DNA of 64,000 nucleotides from Janthinobacterium saanense (GTDB lineage Bacteria; Pseudomonadota; Gammaproteobacteria; Burkholderiales; Burkholderiaceae_D). The translations under genes were made by a program, and so were the position numbers. The notes under the pieces are model-generated. The model was not told the DNA's origin, did not search any database, and saw nothing but the letters and a program-made list of their open reading frames with translations. Position 1 is the first letter of the stretch; each line of letters starts with the position of its first letter. This document shows positions 45,821-54,229 of the stretch, piece by piece. The stretch is taken from the NCBI RefSeq assembly GCF_014200675.1, contig NZ_JACHCI010000001.1, positions 62,001-126,000 of the forward strand. Direction: 5' to 3'.

Positions 45821-46531
45821 CTATACTCTGGCGCCGGCGTCATGACCGCCCAGTTTTTCCAGCCGATAACCATAACTGTAGACGGGCACCAGGCGGTAGC
45901 CATGCTCGGGCCTGAGCTGCAGCTTGTTGCGCACCCGCGAGACATGGGTATCCATGGTGCGCGAGGGCAAGGCTGTTTCCCGTTGCCACACCGATTCATG
46001 GATGTAGGCGCGCGACAAGGGGCGTCCCAGATTGCGGAAGAACAGCAGGGCCAGGGCGAATTCCTTGTGCGTCACGTCGAGCACTTCGCCATCCTTCAGC
46101 AGGCGTCCTGGCCGCGTTTCAAAGGTATATGCGCCGAATTGCAAGTGTTCGGCGCCGGTCTGGGCCGGGTAAGCCACCCGTAACAGGGCCTGGGTGCGCA
46201 GCGCCAGTTCGCTGCGCCGCAGCGGCTTGACCATATAGTCATCGGCGCCGGCCGTCATGCCTTCGACGATATCGTCTTCGCCCGAGCTGTTGGTCATGAA
46301 CAACACGGGCGCCTTGGGCGCCAGTTTTTCGCGGGCGCGGCGCACCACCTCGCCGCCCTCCATATCGTGCACTTGCCAGTCGAGGATCAGCATGTCGCAG
46401 CTGTCCTTGCGCAATTGCCCCAGCAGTTCCTTGCCACTCCGAAATTCGTGGCAAGCATGACCGGCGGCAGTGAGCACCTGACAGATCAGTTCTGCCTGAC
46501 TATGGTCGCTATCGAGTACGGCAATTCGCAT
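45821..46531 (-). CDS. OmpR-type response regulator
   Basis: A 236-residue regulator. The receiver has acidic residues near Asp7/Asp9, phospho-acceptor Asp51 in MLILDWQVHD, and Lys in YMVKPLRRSEL. The winged-helix domain follows from about residue 130 (FGAYTFETRPGRLLKDGEVLDVTHKEFALALLF), with the RTMDTHVSRVRNKL recognition helix. No sensor kinase gene is next to it, so it is an orphan in this window. It is upstream of hemA but has no proven link to it. Confidence 0.9.
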   Translation of the reverse strand: MRIAVLDSDHSQAELICQVLTAAGHACHEFRSGKELLGQLRKDSCDMLILDWQVHDMEGGEVVRRAREKLAPKAPVLFMTNSSGEDDIVEGMTAGADDYMVKPLRRSELALRTQALLRVAYPAQTGAEHLQFGAYTFETRPGRLLKDGEVLDVTHKEFALALLFFRNLGRPLSRAYIHESVWQRETALPSRTMDTHVSRVRNKLQLRPEHGYRLVPVYSYGYRLEKLGGHDAGARV

Positions 46532-46699
46532 AATGGACTGGAGTGTGTAGCAACAAACAGACGGTCTGCTCTGCTTATCGTAATGTTAAGGAATGCTCCT
46601 GTGAAATATAACAGAGATTGCAACTGTGTCCAGTGAATTCGGCGTAATACACGTTTCAGTTACACTTGGACATGTTCCCTTCCAAATGGAGTAGCCGTA

Positions 46700-47203
46700 A
46701 TGGTCGAGCAGACTAGCCCTGATTGGACCCTGATACCGGGTAGTAGTGCGGAAATCGAGCAGGTGCGCGAGCGTTGCCGCAGCCTGGTGCGGCGCCGCGC
46801 CGTGATGTCGGCTGGCGCCTCGGCGATCCCGATTCCCGGTATCGATCTGATGTCCGACGTGGGCCTGCTATCGATGCTGATCAATGATATCAACCATGAA
46901 TTCGGTCTGACGCCGGAACAGATCGAGCGTTTGAACCCGCAGTTCAAGCTGATGGCCTACCGCGCAGCGGTGGGCATGGGCGGCATGCTGGTGGGGAAAT
47001 TGGTGACGCGTGAATTGCTGGTGCATCTGCTCAAGCGCAGCGGTGTAAAAATAGCTACCAAGCAAGTGGCGCGTTTCGTGCCGTTTGCCGGCCAGGCAGT
47101 GGCGGCGGCGCTCGGCTATGCCGTGTTTCGCCAGATCGGCTATCAGCACGTCAACGCCTGCGCCGCGGTGGCGCAGGAATTGACGGCGGTCAGGCCGCGT
47201 TAG
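46700..47203 (+). CDS. DUF697/YcjF-like protein
   Basis: A 167-residue protein whose sequence RRRAVMSAGASAIPIPGIDLMSDVGLLSMLINDINHEFGLTPEQIERL resembles the hydrophobic helical DUF697 module found at the end of some GTPases. It is followed by a second apolar segment (VPFAGQAVAAALGYAVFRQIG). No GTPase domain is attached. GGAG lies 7 bases before ATG 46700. It is convergent with the min operon. The family call is by pattern and moderate; function unknown. Confidence 0.6.
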   Translation: MVEQTSPDWTLIPGSSAEIEQVRERCRSLVRRRAVMSAGASAIPIPGIDLMSDVGLLSMLINDINHEFGLTPEQIERLNPQFKLMAYRAAVGMGGMLVGKLVTRELLVHLLKRSGVKIATKQVARFVPFAGQAVAAALGYAVFRQIGYQHVNACAAVAQELTAVRPR

Positions 47204-47231
47204 CGTATTGCCATGGTAGTCACCCGGCGCA

Positions 47232-47483
47232 TCAGGCGTCGGGCAGCACCACGTTGACGTCCAGCACTTCCAGGTTGCCCTGGCGGTCCAGCGAGATCTT
47301 GATGTCGTCGGCGTTGACCTTGGTGTATTTCGAGATGACTTCGATCAATTCCTTGTGCAAGGCTGGCAGGAAGTCTGGTCCATCGCGTCCGTTGCGTTCG
47401 CGGGCGATGATGATTTGCAGACGTTCCTTGGCCGCGACCGCCGTCTTTAGCTTGGGTGGAAACAGGAAAGAGAGCAATGCCAT
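47232..47483 (-). CDS. minE: Cell division topological specificity factor MinE
   Basis: An 83-residue protein that drives MinD ATP hydrolysis and Min oscillation. The N-terminal MALLSFLFPPKLKTAVAAKERLQIIIARER is the membrane-targeting and anti-MinCD helix, with RLQIII matching the MinD-contact sequence. The rest is the topological-specificity domain. ATG 47483 comes one base after the minD stop, so the frame's extension to 47729 is ignored. Confidence 0.97.
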   Translation of the reverse strand: MALLSFLFPPKLKTAVAAKERLQIIIARERNGRDGPDFLPALHKELIEVISKYTKVNADDIKISLDRQGNLEVLDVNVVLPDA

Positions 47484-47484
47484 A

Positions 47485-48300
47485 TCACTTGGCCCCAAAA
47501 ATGCGCTGGAGTAGCCCAGGCTTTTCATAATTGGTAAAGCGCAATTCGACTTCTTCGCCGAGGAAGCGCGATACCACGTCTTCGTAGGCTTGCGCCACGT
47601 CGGTACCCTTGAAATGGATGGCCGGATTGCCCTGGTTCGAGGCCGCCAGCACTTGCTCCGATTCCGGAATGATGCCCACCAGCGGGATGCGCAGGATTTC
47701 CTGCACGTCCTGGTAGGACAGCATTTCATCCGATTCCACGCGTTTCGGCGAGTAGCGGGTGATCAGCAAATGTTCCTTGACCGGCTCGCCGCCCGTCTGC
47801 GCGCGGCGCGACTTGGCTTGCAAGATGCCCAGGATGCGGTCCGAATCGCGTACCGACGACACTTCCGGGTTGGTCACGATAATGGCTTCATCGGCAAACG
47901 TCAGCGCCATCAGCGCGCCATGCTCGATACCGGCCGGCGAATCGCAGATGATGAATTCGAAGCCCATGTTGATCAGGTCGTTCAACACGCGTTCCACGCC
48001 TTCTTCCGACAAGGCGTCCTTGTCGCGCGTTTGCGAGGCGGGCAGGATGAACAGGTTGTCGCAGTGCTTGTCCTTGATCAGCGCCTGGTTCAAGGTCGCT
48101 TCCTTGTTGATCACATTGATCAGGTCATAGACGACGCGGCGTTCGCAACCCATGATCAGGTCGAGGTTACGCAGGCCCACGTCGAAGTCGAGCACGGCTG
48201 TCTTGTGGCCGCGCATGGCCAGGCCAGTGGAAAAACTGGCGCTTGAGGTCGTCTTGCCGACACCGCCCTTGCCGGACGTCACAACAATAATTCTTGCCAC
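47485..48300 (-). CDS. minD: Septum site-determining ATPase MinD
   Basis: A 271-residue membrane-bound ATPase that recruits MinC. The deviant Walker A VTSGKGGVGKTT holds Lys11 and Lys16, switch I and II residues appear in VLDFDVGLRNLDLIMG and ICDSPAGIEHG, and the C-terminal amphipathic membrane helix is GLLQRIFGAK. ATG 48300 is preceded by a short leader. It lies 39 bases after minC and one base before minE. Confidence 0.97.
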   Translation of the reverse strand: MARIIVVTSGKGGVGKTTSSASFSTGLAMRGHKTAVLDFDVGLRNLDLIMGCERRVVYDLINVINKEATLNQALIKDKHCDNLFILPASQTRDKDALSEEGVERVLNDLINMGFEFIICDSPAGIEHGALMALTFADEAIIVTNPEVSSVRDSDRILGILQAKSRRAQTGGEPVKEHLLITRYSPKRVESDEMLSYQDVQEILRIPLVGIIPESEQVLAASNQGNPAIHFKGTDVAQAYEDVVSRFLGEEVELRFTNYEKPGLLQRIFGAK

Positions 48301-48339
48301 AAATAGTCCTTTTTAGATATCTCTTGAATGGAGCAGCTG

Positions 48340-49077
48340 TTAAGAGCGGTTCACGGGGGTCACCGGATTGACAGAGTGTATATCGATTCTGTCTCCAGCC
48401 AAACGAATTTGCACGGGGCCGCGTGTCATCTCGGCCGGGAAGCCGTCCTCGAAGGTGCGGTACACACCCGCGATCGACACCAGTTCCGGTTCCATTGCCA
48501 GCGCAAAGATGCGCGCCTGCGGGTTGCCCGAGGCGCCCGCCAGTGCGCGGCCATACAGGGTGGAATACACGTGAATGCTGCCGTCGGCGATGATTTCAGC
48601 GCCATTATTGACGACCGCGGTAATGATCAGGTCGCAGCCGCGCGCATAAATGCGCTGGCCGGCGCGCACCGGCGTATCGATCACCATCACTTGCGCTTCG
48701 GCGCCCGTCTGGGCGGCGATGGTGGGGCCATCCTTGGGCGGCGCATCTTCGCGCGTCTTGCCGCTGTCCAGGCTCAAGCCTTGCGCCAGTATCGCTGCAT
48801 GCAATTCCGGCGCTGCATTGCGCACGGCAACGGCGTTCAAACGGTATTTTTTCAGCAAGGCCACCAACGCCGCCCAGTCGATAGGCGTCTTGACGGTGGG
48901 CAAGTCGGCCACGTCCAGCACGGCCAGGTCGTCTTCGAAAAAGTCGGCCACGCCGCCCGTCATGTCGTGCAAGGCACTGTCGAGTGCCCGGATATCGGCG
49001 CTATGCAGGATGGCAGAGACAGCGACGACGGTGGAAATCTTGATTTCGATGGGCTTCTGCGACGAACTTTTTGGCAT
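48340..49077 (-). CDS. minC: Septum site-determining protein MinC
   Basis: A 245-residue inhibitor of FtsZ assembly. The N-terminal FtsZ-binding domain covers about residues 1-105, a linker follows, and the beta-helical C-terminal domain (about 130-235) has RAGQRIYARGCDLIITAVVNNGAEIIADGSIHVYSTLYGRALAG, the conserved MinD-binding face. It heads the minCDE operon; a promoter is expected in the adjoining 332 bases, but no clear -35/-10 pair was found. Confidence 0.95.
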   Translation of the reverse strand: MPKSSSQKPIEIKISTVVAVSAILHSADIRALDSALHDMTGGVADFFEDDLAVLDVADLPTVKTPIDWAALVALLKKYRLNAVAVRNAAPELHAAILAQGLSLDSGKTREDAPPKDGPTIAAQTGAEAQVMVIDTPVRAGQRIYARGCDLIITAVVNNGAEIIADGSIHVYSTLYGRALAGASGNPQARIFALAMEPELVSIAGVYRTFEDGFPAEMTRGPVQIRLAGDRIDIHSVNPVTPVNRS

Positions 49078-49409
49078 AAACAGTTATAAAAGAAGGGCTT
49101 GCTAAAGAGCGCCTGCCGCAGACACGCATCGCGCCTGCCGCCAGCCGGGTATCGTGCCTGCTGTCAAACCCTTGAAAGCAGCGGATTTTCTGCATTTTAC
49201 TTGAAAAAAATCGGAAAAAGGGGCGCTGTCAACAGGAACCGGCATACCTGCCTGAAAAAAGGGCGCAAGCCGCATGTCAGCCTGATGGGAAGGCGGCAGG
49301 CCTGTGCCAACGCAAGCCTGGAGGCCAGGGGATATGCGATATGTATTTCTTCATTTTCAACGGGCAGATGACGCTAGCTGCTCAATAAATATGCAAGGAA
49401 TATCAAATC
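49078..49409. other. Gene-free interval between minC and the TumE-like gene
   Basis: This 332-base stretch should carry the promoter of minCDE (minus) and that of the toxin-antitoxin pair (plus). Two TTGACA hexamers occur on the minus strand (in 49159-49166 and 49227-49233), but neither has a convincing -10 at 16-18 bases. The right end is AT-rich with AATAAATAT about 15 bases before the TumE-like start. A 90-codon frame at 49099-49371 shows no protein-like features. Confidence 0.5.
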
Positions 49410-49814
49410 ATGATAGCATTGACTATGCCTGAAAATAAGTCGCCCCAAGCAGATACCGGCCTTGCGTATCTACTAGGGCTGGATGGAGAAATCCAGGTGC
49501 AGAATCAGGATGGGTATTTTATTAAGTTTGAGGTGCATCAAGTGAAGGCGACGCCAGACCGGCCGCACGGAATCAAGTACAGCCTGAGCTTGCATGACCC
49601 TCAGGGCCAGCGCCTGATCGGTTTTGATAATGCGCATGCGGGAGTCAAGCCGGCGGGGTCCAGCTTCAAACATGCGGGTATGCACTATCCATTCGACCAT
49701 TACCACCGGCATGCGCAAGATGAGGGCGTGGCTTATATGTTTGAGACTGCGTACACGCTATTGCGTGATTTTTATACCGAAGTTGATCGCGTACTCACCG
49801 AGGTAGCCGTATGA
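49410..49814 (+). CDS. TumE-like toxin (DUF6516 family)
   Basis: A 134-residue protein of the DUF6516/TumE type. It has a beta-rich start (GLDGEIQVQNQDGYFIKFEVHQVKAT), the block PHGIKYSLSLHDPQGQRLIGFDNAH, and a histidine-rich region HYPFDHYHRHAQDE typical of the family, which is listed as the toxin of a type II system. AAGGA lies about 10 bases before ATG 49410; ATG 49425 is also possible. The stop overlaps the next gene as ATGA. Confidence 0.7.
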   Translation: MIALTMPENKSPQADTGLAYLLGLDGEIQVQNQDGYFIKFEVHQVKATPDRPHGIKYSLSLHDPQGQRLIGFDNAHAGVKPAGSSFKHAGMHYPFDHYHRHAQDEGVAYMFETAYTLLRDFYTEVDRVLTEVAV

Positions 49815-50161
49815 AACACATGAAAATTGGCATCAAAACAGTGGCAGAGCAGCGGCAACGGGCGCTGGAAATTGCTGCTGGCACACTGCAGCCTGCACCG
49901 GATGATCCCAAGATATGGTTTCCGTCAGCGGCGGCCATGGCCCGCGTGATGTCGGATGAAAACCTGGCCTTGCTGAAAATTATCCGCGAACAGCAGCCGG
50001 CCTCCGTGTCTGCCCTGGCGAAAGCGGCAGGCAAGCACGCACCCAATGTATCGCGCTCGCTTGTTGCACTAGAGCAGTTTGGCCTGGTGCGGCTGGTACA
50101 AAAAGGCCGCACTAAAAAACCTGAAGCGACGGCCGATGCAGTGCTGGTTTCTTTTGCCTGA
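49811..50161 (+). CDS. TumA-like winged-helix antitoxin (HVO_A0114 family)
   Basis: A 116-residue DNA-binding protein. FPSAAAMARVMSDENLALLKIIRE is followed by the winged-helix PASVSALAKAAGKHAPNVSRSLVALEQFGLVRL, as in MarR/HVO_A0114-type domains. Its ATG overlaps the toxin gene by 4 bases, so it is co-translated and likely to repress the pair as well as neutralise the toxin. A terminator hairpin follows at 50187. The identity is inferred from pairing and pattern. Confidence 0.72.
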   Translation: MKHMKIGIKTVAEQRQRALEIAAGTLQPAPDDPKIWFPSAAAMARVMSDENLALLKIIREQQPASVSALAKAAGKHAPNVSRSLVALEQFGLVRLVQKGRTKKPEATADAVLVSFA

Positions 50162-50186
50162 GATGTCAGCGGTATACATGCCAGAA

Positions 50187-50220
50187 GGGGACGCCTGCAT
50201 GCTTGCCGGCGTCCCTTTTT
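50187..50220 (+). terminator. Rho-independent terminator after the toxin-antitoxin pair
   Basis: GGGACGCC and GGCGTCCC form a perfect 8-bp stem around TGCATGCTTGCC, followed by TTTTT. It isolates the pair from metR. Confidence 0.88.
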
Positions 50221-50346
50221 ATGGTCTTCCCCTCAGTGGGGCAAGAAGTGGGGGTGGAAATTCATGATGTCATCGAGATTTAATCTGGATACGCTAGAGT
50301 GTGCGGCAATCTGATTTATAATCAAAAAGAAATATTTTTCCGAATA

Positions 50347-50365
50347 ACGTGAAAATAATTCACGT
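50347..50365. promoter_or_regulatory. MetR box
   Basis: ACGTGAA-AATAA-TTCACGT is a perfect palindrome containing the MetR consensus TGAA-N5-TTCA, 21 bases before the metR start. This position suits autorepression. Confidence 0.75.
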
Positions 50366-50386
50366 ACAAACTCACACTTTCTCTCC

Positions 50387-51295
50387 ATGTTAGAAATCCG
50401 TCACCTGCGCACCCTGAGTGCCTTGCGTTCCTCGGGCAGTCTGGTGCGCGCCGCGCAGCTGCTCAATCTGACCCAGTCGGCGCTGTCGCACCAGATCCGT
50501 TTATTGGAAGAGCGCTATAACGCGCCTTTGTTCGAACGCAAGTCGATGCCGATCGCCTTTACGGCTACCGGCAGCCGTTTGCTGGAATTGGCCGACAAGC
50601 TCTTGCCCGAGATCGAACTGGCCGAGCGCGATGTGGCGCGGCTGTCGCAGGGCGACAAGGGGCAATTGCGCGTGGTTCTCGAATGCCACACCTGTTTTGA
50701 CTGGCTGATGCCGGTGATGGACGCGTTCCGCCAGCGCTGGCCGGAAGTGGAAATCGACCTGGTGTCCGGTTTCCATAGTGAACCAGCGGAATTGCTGCGT
50801 TCGGGCGAGGCTGATCTGGTGATCGGTTCGCCGTACGGCCCCGATTTCAGCGTGTTTCCGCTGTTCCGTTTTGAAATCCTGGTGGTGATGGCGCAGAAAC
50901 ACCGCTTGCAGGCGCAACGCCGGCTGGCTGCAAACGATTTCGAAGGTGAGACGTTGATTACCTATCCGGTGCCGGAAGAGCGCATCGACCTGATCCGCGA
51001 AGTACTGCGGCCCGCTAATATCCACTTTGAGCGCCGTACGGCCGAGCTCACGGTGGCCGTGCTGCAATTGGTCGCCAGCCGTCGCGGCATCGCCGCCTTG
51101 CCGAACTGGGCCATCAAAAACTATGTCGATTACGATTATGTGGTGGCGCGTCCGGTGGGCGATCACGGCTTGTGGAGCGACCTGTTTGTGTCGGTGCCCG
51201 ATGCGCTGAAAGACAAGGCTTATGTGCGCGATTTTGTCAGTGTGATACGGGAACAATGCGCCGCTCGGCTGGACGGTATCAAGTTATTGTCTTGA
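50387..51295 (+). CDS. metR: LysR-type regulator MetR
   Basis: A 302-residue LysR regulator of methionine synthesis. The helix-turn-helix (residues 1-60) begins MLEIRHLRTLSALRSSGSLVRAAQLLNLTQSALSHQIRLLE, close to E. coli MetR. The effector domain shows ECHTCFDWLMPVMDAF and LVIGSPY, corresponding to the homocysteine-sensing region. Its own operator lies just upstream. No metE or metH gene adjoins it in this window, so its targets are elsewhere. Confidence 0.9.
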   Translation: MLEIRHLRTLSALRSSGSLVRAAQLLNLTQSALSHQIRLLEERYNAPLFERKSMPIAFTATGSRLLELADKLLPEIELAERDVARLSQGDKGQLRVVLECHTCFDWLMPVMDAFRQRWPEVEIDLVSGFHSEPAELLRSGEADLVIGSPYGPDFSVFPLFRFEILVVMAQKHRLQAQRRLAANDFEGETLITYPVPEERIDLIREVLRPANIHFERRTAELTVAVLQLVASRRGIAALPNWAIKNYVDYDYVVARPVGDHGLWSDLFVSVPDALKDKAYVRDFVSVIREQCAARLDGIKLLS

Positions 51296-51379
51296 TTGCT
51301 GGCTTCTGGAAACAAATGAACAAAAAAAGCTTGAGCTACATCAAGGTTTGTTAATGAACGTCCGCTTAAAGTTGAGTAC

Positions 51380-51393
51380 TGTGCGGTGCAACA
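51380..51393. promoter_or_regulatory. Imperfect dyad upstream of the phasin gene
   Basis: TGTGC-GGT-GCAACA is a near dyad 31 bases before the phasin ATG. PhaR-type repressors of phasin genes bind TGC/GCA half sites, so this is a possible operator, by weak resemblance. Confidence 0.25.
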
Positions 51394-51424
51394 AAGTGCC
51401 GCCATTTACCCGAGGAGAAAGAAG

Positions 51425-51883
51425 ATGGTGTCATTTTCCGAGCAAGTGTCGCGTGCCAGCCTGGCTGTCTACGAAGCCCAGTTGATCAGTGCCCAGGCTT
51501 TCGTCGAGGCTGCCATCTCCAGTGGCGCCAGAGTCATCGATTTGAACCTCGATGCCGCCCGTACGACGCTGGCGGCCGCGACGGTTGTGAACAATCAGCT
51601 GCTGTCCGCCAAAGACCCGCAAGAGTTGTTGCAATTGTCGCGCGCGCAATCAAAATTGGCCATAGACCGCATCGGTTCGTATGGTCGCCAGGCAAAGGAT
51701 GTTGCCCACGAAACCCATGAGAATTTCTCGACTGTGACAAAGGGTGAGTTTGCTGCGGCGCGTCAAAAATTTGGTGAACTCTTGCAGGTCGTAAAAGAAG
51801 TCCCGTTACCCCTCGTTATTCCCTTCAATAATTTTCTAAAAAGCCCTTTCAGCAAGCCAGATGAAGGGTATGATAAAAAATAA
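51425..51883 (+). CDS. Phasin family protein
   Basis: A 152-residue amphipathic helical protein of the PHB granule surface. MVSFSEQVSRASLAVYEAQLISAQAFVEAA and KDPQELLQLSRAQSKLAIDRIGSYGRQAKDVAHET carry the usual phasin heptads. GAGGAGAAAG precedes ATG 51425, which decides the start. It lies 220 bases upstream of phaA on the same strand and fits a PHB storage locus. Confidence 0.85.
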   Translation: MVSFSEQVSRASLAVYEAQLISAQAFVEAAISSGARVIDLNLDAARTTLAAATVVNNQLLSAKDPQELLQLSRAQSKLAIDRIGSYGRQAKDVAHETHENFSTVTKGEFAAARQKFGELLQVVKEVPLPLVIPFNNFLKSPFSKPDEGYDKK

Positions 51884-51902
51884 AACAGGCACGCTGGAAA
51901 CT

Positions 51903-51918
51903 AAAACGGCGCCGTTTT
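51903..51918. promoter_or_regulatory. 16-base perfect palindrome after the phasin gene
   Basis: AAAACGGCGCCGTTTT is self-complementary over its whole length and lies 20 bases past the phasin stop. It may be a stem ending transcription or a protein site. Confidence 0.4.
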
Positions 51919-52033
51919 CGGCCCGGTTGCGGCTATCCGCCGCGCCCGGTTGTGCGCCCATCACCGACGGCAGCCGAGCTTGCCAGTCACGACGGTGTGG
52001 CGTTGGAGTGTGGCCCAGGCCACGAGCAATAAA

Positions 52034-52049
52034 ACACAGCTTGCTGTGT
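52034..52049. promoter_or_regulatory. Palindrome in the phaA leader
   Basis: ACACAGC-TT-GCTGTGT has perfect 7-base arms, 55 bases before the phaA ATG. It is a possible regulator site or leader hairpin. Confidence 0.4.
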
Positions 52050-52103
52050 CTTCCCGGATTGATCAACACCTTGGCCATCGTGGCCAGCATATCGGAGAAA
52101 TAA

Positions 52104-53282
52104 ATGGATGATGTCGTAATCGTGGCCGCCGGCCGTACCGCAGTCGGCAAATTCGGTGGCAGTCTGGCCAAGATTCCTGCGTCCGAATTGGGCGCGCATG
52201 TAATCAAGGGCTTGCTGGCACAGACCGGCATCGACCCCAACCTGATCGGCGAAGCGATCCTGGGCCAGGTATTGACGGCCGCTGTCGGCCAGAACGCCGC
52301 GCGCCAGGCAGTCATCAAGGCTGGCTTGCCGAGCAGCATCCCTGCGTTCACCATCAACAAGGTGTGCGGCAGCGGTCTGAAAGCAACCCATCTGGCGGCG
52401 CAAGCGATCAAGTGCGGCGACGCTAACATCATCATCGCCGGCGGCCAGGAAAACATGAGCGCCGCACCGCACGCGATGAACGGTTCGCGCGACGGCTTCC
52501 GCATGGGCGATTTCAAGATGGTCGACACCATGATCGTCGATGGCCTGTGGGACGTGTACAACCAGTACCACATGGGCATCACGGCGGAAAACGTCGCCAA
52601 GAAATATGAAATCACGCGCGCCGAGCAAGACGAATTCGCGTTGCAGTCGCAACTGAAAGCGGAAGCGGCGCAAAAAGCGGGCAAGTTCAAGGATGAAATC
52701 CTGCCGCTGGAAATCGCCAATAAAAAAGGCACCGTGGTGTTCGACAGCGATGAATACATCAAGCCTGGTTCCAGCCTCGATTCCCTGACGGGCCTGCGCC
52801 CGGCGTTCGCGAAAGATGGCACGGTCACGGCCGGCAATGCGTCGGGCCTGAACGATGGCGCCGCCGCCGTCATCATGATGTCCGCCTCGCAAGCCAAGGA
52901 ACTGGGCCTGAAGCCGCTGGCGCGCATCAAGGCTTACGCCTCGTCGGGCCTCGATCCCGCCATCATGGGCATGGGCCCTGTTTCGGCTTCGCGTCTGTGC
53001 CTGAAAAAAGCCGGCTGGACGCATGAAGAGCTGGACTTGATGGAAATCAACGAAGCGTTTGCCGCACAAGCGATCGCCGTCAACAAGGAAATGGGCTGGG
53101 ATACCAGCAAGATCAACGTGAACGGCGGCGCGATCGCCATCGGCCACCCGATCGGCGCATCGGGGGCGCGCATCCTGGTCACCCTGATCCACGAAATGAT
53201 ACGCCGCGACGCCAAGAAAGGCCTGGCAGCACTGTGCATCGGCGGCGGCATGGGCGTCGCCCTGGCCATCGAACGCGATTAA
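52104..53282 (+). CDS. phaA: Acetyl-CoA acetyltransferase (beta-ketothiolase)
   Basis: This thiolase joins two acetyl-CoA to acetoacetyl-CoA for PHB synthesis. It has 392 residues with nucleophile Cys88 in [10 protein letters not shown], His348 in IGHPIG and Cys378 in CIGGGMG, all in place. ATG 52104 follows GGAGAAATAA. It is immediately upstream of phaB. No phaC polymerase gene is in the window. Confidence 0.93.
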   Translation: MDDVVIVAAGRTAVGKFGGSLAKIPASELGAHVIKGLLAQTGIDPNLIGEAILGQVLTAAVGQNAARQAVIKAGLPSSIPAFTINKVCGSGLKATHLAAQAIKCGDANIIIAGGQENMSAAPHAMNGSRDGFRMGDFKMVDTMIVDGLWDVYNQYHMGITAENVAKKYEITRAEQDEFALQSQLKAEAAQKAGKFKDEILPLEIANKKGTVVFDSDEYIKPGSSLDSLTGLRPAFAKDGTVTAGNASGLNDGAAAVIMMSASQAKELGLKPLARIKAYASSGLDPAIMGMGPVSASRLCLKKAGWTHEELDLMEINEAFAAQAIAVNKEMGWDTSKINVNGGAIAIGHPIGASGARILVTLIHEMIRRDAKKGLAALCIGGGMGVALAIERD

Positions 53283-53352
53283 TTCGCTGACCGATGGTTT
53301 CGCGTGATTGAGTGACACATTTTTAGCAATAAAACGATATTGAGGTGATGAA

Positions 53353-54093
53353 ATGGCAAGAGTTGCATTGGTAACTGGTGGCATGGGTGGTTTGGGCGAA
53401 GCCGTGTGCTTCAAATTGGCGGCACTGGGCTATCGCGTGGTCACCACCTATTCCCCTGGCAATCCCAAGGTCGCGGATTGGCTGGCGACCACCAAGGACA
53501 TGGGTTATGACTTCAAGGCATTTCCTTGCGACGTGGCCGACTACGATTCGGCTGCCGCTTGCGTGGCAGCGGTGGAAAAAGAAATCGGCCCGGTGGACGT
53601 GCTGGTCAACAACGCAGGCATCACGCGCGACATGACTTTCAAGAAGATGGACAAACCGAACTGGGACGCCGTGATGGGCACCAACCTCGATTCCGTCTTC
53701 AACATGACCAAGCCGGTGTGCGATGGCATGGTGGAACGCGGCTGGGGCCGCATCATCAACATCTCGTCCGTGAATGGTCAGAAGGGTGCTTTCGGCCAGA
53801 CCAACTATTCGGCGGCCAAGGCCGGCATGCACGGCTTCACCAAGTCGCTGGCGCTGGAAGTGGCGCGCAAGAACGTGACCGTCAACACCATTTCGCCAGG
53901 CTACATCGGCACCAAGATGGTGATGGCGATTCCACAGGAAGTGCTGGACAGCAAAATCATCCCGCAAATTCCGATGGCACGCCTGGGCAAACCGGAAGAA
54001 GTGGCCGGCCTGGTCGCTTACCTGGCGTCCGATGAAGCAGCGTTCGTGACCGGCGCCAACATCTCGATCAATGGCGGCCAGCACATGTCGTAA
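53353..54093 (+). CDS. phaB: Acetoacetyl-CoA reductase
   Basis: A 246-residue NADPH-dependent short-chain dehydrogenase that forms (R)-3-hydroxybutyryl-CoA. The nucleotide loop is TGGMGGLGEA near residue 8, the NNAG motif VNNAGITRD near 86, and the catalytic Tyr/Lys lie in TNYSAAKAG near 152. GAGGTGATGAA precedes ATG 53353. It lies 70 bases after phaA, with a terminator following. Confidence 0.93.
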   Translation: MARVALVTGGMGGLGEAVCFKLAALGYRVVTTYSPGNPKVADWLATTKDMGYDFKAFPCDVADYDSAAACVAAVEKEIGPVDVLVNNAGITRDMTFKKMDKPNWDAVMGTNLDSVFNMTKPVCDGMVERGWGRIINISSVNGQKGAFGQTNYSAAKAGMHGFTKSLALEVARKNVTVNTISPGYIGTKMVMAIPQEVLDSKIIPQIPMARLGKPEEVAGLVAYLASDEAAFVTGANISINGGQHMS

Positions 54094-54125
54094 GCGTTGC
54101 TAGTTGTTGGTATAAAACAAGAAGA

Positions 54126-54150
54126 CAGCTTAGGCTGTCTTTTTTTATGC
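54126..54150 (+). terminator. Rho-independent terminator after phaB
   Basis: AGACAGC-TTAG-GCTGTCT followed by TTTTTTT, a compact strong intrinsic terminator ending the phasin/phaAB block. Confidence 0.92.
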
Positions 54151-54229
54151 GCGGATGCCGTGGGAAAGCAAGAAAGTGGGCAAGCGCGGGCTTGGGCTTA
54201 AAATCGGTGTTTCGCTTTTTTCATCTTTC

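Noticed and set aside
49155-49235. Two TTGACA hexamers on the minus strand upstream of minC
   Set aside because: No -10 hexamer at 16-18 bases from either, so not called as promoters.
49099-49371. 90-codon plus-strand frame upstream of the TumE-like gene
   Set aside because: No ribosome site or recognisable motif, and Arg/Cys/Ser-rich composition unlike a real protein; the region should hold promoters.
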